A DNA stretch of 7,335 bases, from assembly GCA_002322865.1 (NCBI GenBank), contig DCOH01000047.1, positions 1 to 7,335 of the forward strand. The letters run 5' to 3'. The notes under the pieces were generated by a model that worked only from the letters and a program-made list of their open reading frames with translations, was not told the DNA's origin and did no database searches. Of the stretch, positions 1 through 6,567 are shown piece after piece. Position 1 is the stretch's first letter; each line of letters begins with the position of its first letter. Made by a program: the position numbers and the translations under genes. Source of the DNA: Sphingobacterium sp. UBA1575. GTDB lineage: Bacteria; Bacteroidota; Bacteroidia; Sphingobacteriales; Sphingobacteriaceae.

Positions 1-14
1 AATTTTCGGGAGGG

Positions 15-671
15 TTACATATTCATTTGTTTGAGTTTGTCGATCCAACCAGTCTTCGCCAACATGGTGTTGAAATAGATCAGTTCGGGTTGATCCCCAA
101 TGGCATCGCCAAGATTTTTATAACTTTGTTTTAATAATTTGTCGATGATATAGGCATTCCCATTCTCCATTTCAATGGTTGATAAAATATTGGCACCATT
201 GATGTTTATTCGATCTTCATTGTTGATCAAAAACTTCCGAACGATTAGGGGATACCCTGATTCGGTCCATATCTGTTGAGCTTGAAAATAGGGTAGCTTC
301 TGAAAATCAATTTTATCGGGTAATACATGTGTTCCCATCAGATCATTTAGTTCTTGTTGTGGTCTGGTCATGAAACTTGATTTCGAAATGTTAAGCAATC
401 GAAATACATTATTACCTGGAATCAATAATGAATATTTACCGTCTGATTTTAATTTATCATAATAAACCGTTCGTTTAAAAGCAGCTAAAAATATACTGTA
501 TTGTTGGGTATTGTCCTCCAAGAAGTAAGTAAGTTTATTATAGTTAACAGGCTTCAGATAATCATCCTTTGGCGCACAGCCTTGAATAAATAAAATAAGA
601 CTGGTACAGCATAGATATATACAAATTCTAAAAGGCCTATAAAAAGAGCGAAGCATATTATTTATTATCAT
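15..671 (-). CDS. Fasciclin (FAS1) lipoprotein, apparently cut short in its second domain
   Basis: A 218-residue predicted lipoprotein with lipobox IQGC (Cys32), followed by APKDD, a good match to the K-(D/E)2 surface-export signal described in Bacteroidota. FAS1-1 spans about residues 45-181: LTYFLEDNTQQYSIFLAAFKR, YSLLIPGNNVF (80-90), the H-box THVLPDKIDF and the closing GNAYIIDKLL (171-180). Residues 187-215 then begin a second FAS1 domain: LGDAIGDQPELIYFNTMLA followed by KTGWIDKL, which aligns with the start of domain 2 in the 426-residue neighbour. The protein stops at TAA (15-17) just before the strand where 'TIFAPxNEAF' should come. The two neighbouring FAS1 proteins complete this domain, so the gene is likely a truncated version of a two-domain protein of roughly 400 residues. 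Only 14 bases remain beyond the stop, so continuation cannot be seen. The start lies 3 bases after the upstream stop; Met6 (654-656) is a possible alternative start. Confidence 0.85.
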   Translation of the reverse strand: MIINNMLRSFYRPFRICIYLCCTSLILFIQGCAPKDDYLKPVNYNKLTYFLEDNTQQYSIFLAAFKRTVYYDKLKSDGKYSLLIPGNNVFRLLNISKSSFMTRPQQELNDLMGTHVLPDKIDFQKLPYFQAQQIWTESGYPLIVRKFLINNEDRININGANILSTIEMENGNAYIIDKLLKQSYKNLGDAIGDQPELIYFNTMLAKTGWIDKLKQMNM

Positions 672-677
672 AATCTA
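669..677 (-). other. Stop TAG and start ATG separated by 3 bases, likely translational coupling
   Basis: The TAG ending the 460-residue FAS1 gene (675-677) is followed after three bases by the ATG of the 218-residue FAS1 gene (669-671). There is no Shine-Dalgarno-like purine run before this start. The arrangement supports a single transcript and coupled translation of the two FAS1 genes. Confidence 0.55.
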
Positions 678-2057
678 TTTTTTAAAATCTTTGGGAATGA
701 GGAGTTTGTCAACCGAATTTATAATTCCATTGACTGTGTAAATATCTTTTTGTAGAAAAGTAGCCTTTTTGGAAGGGTCATCTTTGAAACTCATCTCATT
801 AGGAGTAAACAAGAATGGATTGATATAGTAAGAAGATTTGTGGTACATGAGTCGTCCAGACTCAAATGATTTAATGACTTTAAAATAAAGCGGATAATTA
901 TTCAAATCGTTATTTAATACATTGGAGAAAAATAGGGTTGTATTTCTAAAATGGTTGATGTTATTCGAGTTAAAATAACGCATTCCCCAATTATGGTGGT
1001 AATCTAACAAACTATCCGTCGCAAATTCTCCGATGATATGGTAAAATCCTGTCGATCCACTAGGTTTTTTATATTCAGAATAGGGTAAACCATGCGATAT
1101 GTTCAATTTTTTCAAATCCTCCAATGAAGAGAATCCTGCAGCTTTGAAGGCTTGATTGGTAGGAATGAACCAGGTATCCAAGGTATAGGTGAACTTAAAA
1201 CCTTTCGAATTTACAGCAGTTGTCTGATGATATTTTAAAGGACTGTTTCTTATAAATGGTTTCATATCTGCCGTTCCATTTTCTGGATATACGTTATTTG
1301 CTTTTTTAAACAATTCTCTATACAAAGAATCGGTATAGCGTATGATCCCCGAGTACATAGAAAAATCAGGATTGGATTGTATCATTTCCCAGGCAGTCTT
1401 CTCAGGTGGCATAATGACCTGGTTTATGGGAAATAGGTAATGGTCTTTTCCTTCGATGCCTTTAATTTTCCCCATGTTTTGCCCATTGATCAGCCAACTT
1501 TCCGAATTTTTTCCTAGAGCAATCATAAATTGATAGGGTATGAGCGTATCTTGGTTTAATATTAAATTGGGTTTAGATGCATCCAAATCAATAACAGGCT
1601 GGATAAATAAATCTTGATAACGGTATCGGCTGTTCAATTGAAGGTTTCCTTCTACTGCTTGAACCTCATTTTGGTTGTAATAATTAGTCAAAATATGGGC
1701 GAGGAATGTTTTACGTAGTAGAATAGGATCTGTTTGCGAAATTTTATCGCTATTCCATCCTGCTTTTTCCATCCCATCATTCGTGACAACCAAAATCGTA
1801 TACCTTGGATCCTTTCCTTGATGAGCGGGAGCAATTTCGTTCAGCTTTGCTTTTGTCCACACTTGTTGGAATAAGCTGTAGGGAGAATTTTTAAGATTTT
1901 CCTCAAAAGTAGTCTGAATACTGTCCTCATAGGGTATCTGTTCCCCAACGGATGGTATTTGATATTCCTTTTTTGAACAAGCTAAAAACATGATGAAAAT
2001 CATCATACTATTAAAAATCGTTTTAAAAGGAAGGTGGTTTCTTTCAAATATTTTCAT
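675..2057 (-). CDS. Fasciclin (FAS1) domain lipoprotein, two domains
   Basis: A 460-residue predicted lipoprotein with lipobox FLAC (Cys27), followed by SKKEY. FAS1-1, about residues 47-217, opens with FEENLKNSPYSLFQQVWTKA and has the strand RYTILVVTND (85-94) in place of the canonical 'YTVFAPTN'. Its H-box is LAHILTNYY (119-127). The domain closes with HYLFPINQVIMP, so the usual 'NG-(V/I)-I-x-x-(I/V)' ending is degenerate. FAS1-2, about 223-456, opens with IQSNPDFSMYSGIIRYTDSLY. An insertion of about 50 residues then precedes WFIPTNQAF (296-304), and the domain ends with a clean YTVNGIINSVDKLLIP (440-455). At about 230 residues it is much longer than a standard FAS1 domain. The gene starts 28 bases after the upstream stop, the widest gap in the operon; an AGAAAG stretch about 8 bases before the ATG may help ribosome binding. 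The role is inferred as surface adhesion or ligand binding; no enzyme motif is seen. Confidence 0.92.
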   Translation of the reverse strand: MKIFERNHLPFKTIFNSMMIFIMFLACSKKEYQIPSVGEQIPYEDSIQTTFEENLKNSPYSLFQQVWTKAKLNEIAPAHQGKDPRYTILVVTNDGMEKAGWNSDKISQTDPILLRKTFLAHILTNYYNQNEVQAVEGNLQLNSRYRYQDLFIQPVIDLDASKPNLILNQDTLIPYQFMIALGKNSESWLINGQNMGKIKGIEGKDHYLFPINQVIMPPEKTAWEMIQSNPDFSMYSGIIRYTDSLYRELFKKANNVYPENGTADMKPFIRNSPLKYHQTTAVNSKGFKFTYTLDTWFIPTNQAFKAAGFSSLEDLKKLNISHGLPYSEYKKPSGSTGFYHIIGEFATDSLLDYHHNWGMRYFNSNNINHFRNTTLFFSNVLNNDLNNYPLYFKVIKSFESGRLMYHKSSYYINPFLFTPNEMSFKDDPSKKATFLQKDIYTVNGIINSVDKLLIPKDFKK

Positions 2058-2085
2058 ATATGGGCTTTCTGATAGATGTTGGTTA

Positions 2086-3366
2086 TTAATTTATTTTAGC
2101 CTCCCGTAAAAAGACGGCAATATTTTCGAGACGATGAAAGACAGCATTTTCAAAAATATAATCGCATTCATTTTTGTTCAAACCTTTCACGATCGGATCT
2201 GCTTGATCCCATCCTAGAAAAAAGCTGTTCGTCAGGTTCCCACCATTATAATCATCGTAATTGATATGATAATAGGGGAGGTTTTCTTTGGTAATACCGA
2301 TGGAATACAGGATATGGTATTGGACTTCCTGTGTGATGCCATCCTTGGTAATCGTATACGGATTTCCAGTAACAAAACGAGTCCCGAAAGCTCCTCTTTC
2401 TCCCTTATCAAAGTCATAAGAGGCATCACCCATAATGATCTGATTATATTGTTCATCCCCTTCGATGGGATTGATGATCCACATTTGTTGATTGGTATGA
2501 AGATTATATTCGTAATCCCGAATTAAGAGCTTATGATTTTGATATAAATAGCAGCCAAATAATCGAGCTCCTTTATATTTTTGAGGATCTAAAGATTTAA
2601 TCAGTGCCTCATTTATACCTTGACGGAGGAAGGCTTCATTTTTTGGGGCAAAAATAGTAATGGAATTCGTGGAAACTATTTTATCCCATAATCCAAAATG
2701 TTTTAGTCCAGCCACAAAAATGGAGTAGTCCGGTTGCTTCTCTAACCAATCATGGATTTTTCGGTGTGGTTCATTTTTGATGAGCTTCTCCACATTATGG
2801 ATAACCCCGTTGGTAAACAAATAATCGCCCTCATTAGCTGCAGATAAGGAGGTTTTCAGATAAGTCGCATTATTGATCACTTCCGAACCAGAAAAGGTGA
2901 TCATGTGATTTTTGGCGAAATCACCCGCAATCCCACTCATGATGTAATGGTTTGCTTTTATCGTTTCGTTGTTTATGGTCTTATAAAAATTATCCGGATA
3001 TCCTGTCGGAATATTTCTGAGAAATATTTCACCTTTTAATATATGAAATCCCATGATTTCTTTAAGTTCCGAAGTTTCCAAGCTATCGAAATAGGCTTTA
3101 GCATTCGGCCTAACGGCTTCCAGAATGCTGTTTTTTAATGCTAGAACCGTATACCTGGCATCGTTGTTCTTCAAGGAGTCTACATAACCAGACCTCTCCA
3201 ATAAACTCAGGAAAAAAGAATATTCCATGTTGTTCTGCATATAACCAAGCAACGTTCTATTCTCCTCCTTAGGCTCATTTAATATAATTTCATCATGTTT
3301 GCAATGGGAAAAAAACAGCAGTATACATATCCCGATTAAACCATTCAATTTTTTCATATTCTTCAT
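2086..3366 (-). CDS. Fasciclin (FAS1) domain lipoprotein, two domains
   Basis: A 426-residue predicted lipoprotein with two FAS1 domains, a fold used for adhesion and ligand binding in many organisms. The signal peptide ends FFSHC (Cys22). The residue before Cys is His, unusual for signal peptidase II, but the following KHDE fits a surface-export signal. FAS1-1 spans about 36-197: an opening helix MEYSFFLSLLERSGYVDSL, strand RYTVLAL, the H-box FHILKGEIF (107-115) and the closing NGVIHNVEKLI (186-196). FAS1-2 spans about 203-421: QPDYSIFVAGLKHFGLWDKI, the near-canonical ITIFAPKNEAF (236-246) and the closing YIFENAVFHRLENI. FAS1-2 is about 215 residues against the usual 130-150, with the excess lying between residues 285 and 400. 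The start ATG abuts the upstream TAA with no gap; an alternative Met at residue 4 would also give a valid signal peptide. The position after the receptor and before two more FAS1 genes suggests a shared surface complex. Confidence 0.92.
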   Translation of the reverse strand: MKNMKKLNGLIGICILLFFSHCKHDEIILNEPKEENRTLLGYMQNNMEYSFFLSLLERSGYVDSLKNNDARYTVLALKNSILEAVRPNAKAYFDSLETSELKEIMGFHILKGEIFLRNIPTGYPDNFYKTINNETIKANHYIMSGIAGDFAKNHMITFSGSEVINNATYLKTSLSAANEGDYLFTNGVIHNVEKLIKNEPHRKIHDWLEKQPDYSIFVAGLKHFGLWDKIVSTNSITIFAPKNEAFLRQGINEALIKSLDPQKYKGARLFGCYLYQNHKLLIRDYEYNLHTNQQMWIINPIEGDEQYNQIIMGDASYDFDKGERGAFGTRFVTGNPYTITKDGITQEVQYHILYSIGITKENLPYYHINYDDYNGGNLTNSFFLGWDQADPIVKGLNKNECDYIFENAVFHRLENIAVFLREAKIN

Positions 3367-3369
3367 TTA
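3364..3369 (-). other. Abutting stop and start codons (TAA then ATG), likely translational coupling
   Basis: On the minus strand the TAA of the 438-residue lipoprotein gene is followed directly by the ATG of the two-domain FAS1 gene, with no base between them. No purine-rich ribosome-binding site is visible in the bases just before this ATG. Re-initiation by the terminating ribosome is therefore the simplest way to translate the second gene. An alternative ATG three codons further on would leave a 9-base gap and keep the same dependence. Confidence 0.6.
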
Positions 3370-4683
3370 ATTATACTTAGGTGGGTCGTACCGACGCTGA
3401 ATACTAGTAAGGTAAACTCTACCATTGATCACTTCAAAACTATTTACGGTAGCAAATGATTTCGGGTTGTCATAACCAGAATGGGTATTGATTAAGAGAT
3501 TTGGAAAATTGGCACTCGGCATATAGGCAATTTCGGATCCTCCAGAGGGTGTTTTGTAGGGAAAATATAGGATATAGTTCTGTGTGTTAAAATTGCAGGA
3601 TATAGAAGCATAATAGCCGTTCAAATCGCCGATTACACCTTGAGCACCTCCAAAAAAGTAAGTGTTAGCTAATTCGTAGAAATTACTTTCTTTTAATTGC
3701 AAGGTTGGATTTAAGAAAAAGAACTGCTGCCACAAATCCGTACTGATTCCGTTTTGGTTTTTATTTACCCAGATAGGAAAGCCATGATAGGGTGCTGTGG
3801 CATTAGATGATAAATCACGAATCACGGAACCAAAAAACTTCTGGTTAAAGTTTGGAGATGCTTTAGTGATGTTCAGAATTCTTAATCCATCTTTATAGGA
3901 TGTAAAATTCTGTCCCTGCAATAAGGTTAGATAGATGTTCATCGTGTCCCTAATGCCATATTCAAAACTCGTGGTGATCCTTTTGCCTGTAGGGATCTTT
4001 TCGGTATTGGGGGCGTTAGCAAATCCCTTAGCGGAATAGTTGTAAAAATTAACATAGATCAAACTGTCCGAAAAACTTTGTTTATGGAAAGTTTCACGTC
4101 TCATCACCATTCCTTTTTTTAAGGTCTTGATATCTTTAAAGATGACATTTAAGGTATAAACTTCTTGTGCGATCAGATCAATGGTAGAATCTAAAATGAC
4201 GTTGTTTTTTACCTGTTCTTTCGGAAGATCCATATAGGGCGTTTCATTCCTCGGTCGATTCACAAAAACGATCCTCTTTTTCCCGGAGGAGATCTGTGCC
4301 CATGAGCTTAAATCAAATCCATTTAAAAGTGGACCCACCAATACAGTTTCTTTGCCAGGATATTCCGAATTGAATTTACTGGTGCTCACACCTACATGTG
4401 ATGGGAAGGGAGGTGCATAAGGATTTCGCTTATCCAAATAATCCGCAATGGTTTCCGCGCCTACGATATTGCCTTGATTATCAAATTCGGGATTGATAAA
4501 CATGCACAGAAACGGTATAGAGTCATTTGAATTGGTTAAAGGCAAATTCAGGCTGTTGAATACCCGAAGGTATGCTGGATTTTCTATTTCTGTAAATTCA
4601 AGCTTTTGGCAGCCTTGGAAAAGCAATGTTGTACATATGCTTATCCACATTAAAGTTTTAATCAATGGCCAGGTCTGTTTCAT
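3367..4683 (-). CDS. DUF4397-like lipoprotein of unknown function
   Basis: A 438-residue predicted lipoprotein with the lipobox LFQGC (Cys25), followed by QKLEF. The mature protein opens with AYLRVFNSLN (residues 38-47), the same kind of first strand as the LRILNL motifs of the upstream gene. A second similar strand occurs at IYVNFYNYSAKGF (209-221), suggesting two modules: about 37-185 and about 205-435. A further LRILNITKASPNF segment lies at 267-279. The C-terminus FEVINGRVYLTSIQRRY looks like a closing pair of strands. No catalytic motif or transmembrane segment is visible apart from the signal peptide, so a structural or binding role at the cell surface is inferred rather than shown. It starts 19 bases after the preceding stop, and its own stop touches the next start codon. 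Assignment to the DUF4397-like group is weaker than for its neighbour; a more general immunoglobulin-like lipoprotein is the alternative. Confidence 0.82.
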   Translation of the reverse strand: MKQTWPLIKTLMWISICTTLLFQGCQKLEFTEIENPAYLRVFNSLNLPLTNSNDSIPFLCMFINPEFDNQGNIVGAETIADYLDKRNPYAPPFPSHVGVSTSKFNSEYPGKETVLVGPLLNGFDLSSWAQISSGKKRIVFVNRPRNETPYMDLPKEQVKNNVILDSTIDLIAQEVYTLNVIFKDIKTLKKGMVMRRETFHKQSFSDSLIYVNFYNYSAKGFANAPNTEKIPTGKRITTSFEYGIRDTMNIYLTLLQGQNFTSYKDGLRILNITKASPNFNQKFFGSVIRDLSSNATAPYHGFPIWVNKNQNGISTDLWQQFFFLNPTLQLKESNFYELANTYFFGGAQGVIGDLNGYYASISCNFNTQNYILYFPYKTPSGGSEIAYMPSANFPNLLINTHSGYDNPKSFATVNSFEVINGRVYLTSIQRRYDPPKYN

Positions 4684-4702
4684 TTTTTGCTATTTTCTTC
4701 GG

Positions 4703-6550
4703 TTATTGATTATGTTTAATTAAAATCATACGGGCCTTTTCGTTGGCTGCGGTTGCATTTTTCTTACCAATTAGGGCGAGGGTAAAAAATCCAGGTTCAA
4801 CGGGAGGTACCCTTCGTTTTACGCGGGTATATAACTCCGGATTTGTTACGGTTTTTGTGCTCAATAAAGGGGCAATGCTTGGAACATACGTTCCAGGTTT
4901 TATTCCCGATGTTTCTGTATAAAAAATTCTCCAATCAAAGACGTTCAGTCCGGTGCTAAACCAACGTACATTTGGATTATAGGTATAGGCTTTGCCGGGT
5001 TTTAGATAATACATCGCCTCATCTAAATGTTTCTCCCAATAATTATATTTACTCGCTAACATGGAAAGATCTCGCATATCTCCTCCTTCTCCAACCGTGA
5101 AATTGGCATAAGGGATGTCAGAAGCTAGGTTAAGAAAACGTGTTGAAAGAAAAAAGGTCTGATTGAAGCGGTTGTTTTTTCCATAATCTTCCACCATCTG
5201 ATTGTAAAAATAATTGCCTAGATCATTATAAACGGGAATGACCTCAAAACCACCTTTTTCATCTTCATATAACCAACAGGAAATATTCTGACCTGGTTCC
5301 ATATTGATTTTTGTGTTGGCAATAACTTTTCCATCGGATAAAGCCTCAATCAACACTTCACTATGGGCATTGAAAATTTCATAGGGAGAACCTTCTCCCG
5401 ATCGGAATGCAGAATTACTCATCTTGTTATTGAACCGGAACGATATCTGATCCCTAACAGTACCATTTACTCCTTGAACCTTTCCGAATGTACTGTTCAT
5501 CGGGGCTGGTATATCTTCAATAATTTTATATTGATTCTGATAGTAAGTAGCATAATCGTTATCTGAAACCCTTTTATATTTGAATGGTAATGCGGAAACA
5601 ACAATAGTATAAATGCCACCAGGTTGGTAGGTTTTCATGGGTGCATAGGTAATATAAGAGGCTTTTTCATTCAGATTGTCATAAATATCCCGAAAACGAA
5701 AGTTTATATAATTTGAATTTATAGGGTTTAAAGGAAGTATTTCGTCGATATTGATATCACCAGAGGCAACGGAAGATAATTGCCTGCCATCTGCTGTCAT
5801 AATTTTAAATTGATAGGTACCATAAGGTAGTTCAATATATTCCGTTGCTTGTTGATCAACCGTTACTGTTGTGGTAGTCGGATGAACGGCGTCGCCATTG
5901 GCATAGGTCAAGGTATAAGGCTGAAAAAGATCTTCCATTTCTCCTAGTACCGCTTTTGAAGGGAGCTTAGGAATTTGTTTACTCAAATTAAGGATTCGTA
6001 TTTTAAAATGGTCAGGTCTGGAAGGAGGCGTTTCATTACGCTGTATCGGCACGACTAAGGGTTGTCCGGTACCAACGGAAGGAATCATATAATAGTCCAG
6101 TTTGTCTGAAGGATTATTACTTGTAAAGCTTGCGATTTTGGTGCTATCTGTAAATAAATCAAATTTTACCGCTTTATTATTTTGGAATAAATCTTCAGGG
6201 ATATTCCAAATTTGTCCCAAAGAACCGGGATACGGAAAATAGGGAGTGGTAAAACGACTGTCCAAGTCTTCAGAGTAGGGGATGGTATCCCCATTCACCA
6301 CCACTTTAATTGGAATGGAATTGTTTCCTGGCGCATAAATATTCGTCGTAAAATTTGTAAGCTGTTTTCCATCAGCTTTGATGTTTTTATACCGGGCCAA
6401 ATTTAGGATGCGTAAATTGGACGCGCTATGTTCGTTTTCTTGGGGTTGATTCTGAAAATCTTCTTTATCCTTTGCACATGAGTAGATGGATAGTAATCCT
6501 GCTAGCGCTATCAGATAAAATAAATTTATATATGTTGTTTTCAATACCAT
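4703..6550 (-). CDS. Surface lipoprotein with three DUF4397-like modules
   Basis: A 615-residue predicted lipoprotein. A hydrophobic signal peptide ends in the lipobox IYSC with acylated Cys25, followed by AKDKED, an acidic/Lys stretch of the kind that directs Bacteroidota lipoproteins to the cell surface. Three copies of a strand motif mark three beta-rich modules: LRILNLA near residue 46, IRILNLS near 184 and TRFLNLAS near 470. The second module carries the clearest DUF4397-like features: a YANGD turn (216-220) and then EYIELPYGTYQFKI (237-250), matching the 'ELPAGTY' strand of that family. The third begins LNLASDIPYANFTVG, like the family's 'HASPDAPxVDVYVDG' opening, and ends with FFTLALIG. 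Residues 300-465 are a less clear linker or further domain. The start ATG at 6548-6550 has no clear Shine-Dalgarno, normal for this phylum. It follows the receptor gene by 17 bases and occupies the place where SusD would normally be. DUF4397 assignment is by motif resemblance; the ligand is unknown. Confidence 0.88.
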   Translation of the reverse strand: MVLKTTYINLFYLIALAGLLSIYSCAKDKEDFQNQPQENEHSASNLRILNLARYKNIKADGKQLTNFTTNIYAPGNNSIPIKVVVNGDTIPYSEDLDSRFTTPYFPYPGSLGQIWNIPEDLFQNNKAVKFDLFTDSTKIASFTSNNPSDKLDYYMIPSVGTGQPLVVPIQRNETPPSRPDHFKIRILNLSKQIPKLPSKAVLGEMEDLFQPYTLTYANGDAVHPTTTTVTVDQQATEYIELPYGTYQFKIMTADGRQLSSVASGDINIDEILPLNPINSNYINFRFRDIYDNLNEKASYITYAPMKTYQPGGIYTIVVSALPFKYKRVSDNDYATYYQNQYKIIEDIPAPMNSTFGKVQGVNGTVRDQISFRFNNKMSNSAFRSGEGSPYEIFNAHSEVLIEALSDGKVIANTKINMEPGQNISCWLYEDEKGGFEVIPVYNDLGNYFYNQMVEDYGKNNRFNQTFFLSTRFLNLASDIPYANFTVGEGGDMRDLSMLASKYNYWEKHLDEAMYYLKPGKAYTYNPNVRWFSTGLNVFDWRIFYTETSGIKPGTYVPSIAPLLSTKTVTNPELYTRVKRRVPPVEPGFFTLALIGKKNATAANEKARMILIKHNQ

Positions 6551-6567
6551 CTTGTTTAATATTAATG

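Noticed and set aside
2058..2085. Internal promoter or terminator in the widest gap between genes
   Set aside because: Only 28 bases are available, with no TAnnTTTG-type Bacteroidota promoter element and no stem-loop followed by a T run.
2232..2456. A 74-codon minus-strand ORF inside the 426-residue FAS1 gene
   Set aside because: It lies wholly within the FAS1-2 coding region in a different frame, with low-complexity Ile/Met/Ser content.
2266..2526. An 86-codon plus-strand ORF opposite the 426-residue FAS1 gene
   Set aside because: It is antisense to a clear FAS1 coding region and has no recognisable protein features. The small plus-strand ORFs at 4493-4723, 5363-5566 and 6212-6406 were rejected for the same reason.
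3309..3315. A run of seven A bases in the signal-peptide region as a possible frameshift site
   Set aside because: The frame is continuous through it and gives a sensible signal peptide and lipobox followed by an intact FAS1 protein.
4703..6550. SusD-like lipoprotein directly after the receptor
   Set aside because: It has the expected position and a similar length, but it lacks the helical TPR-type character and RagB/SusD motifs and is instead beta-rich with repeated ILNL modules.
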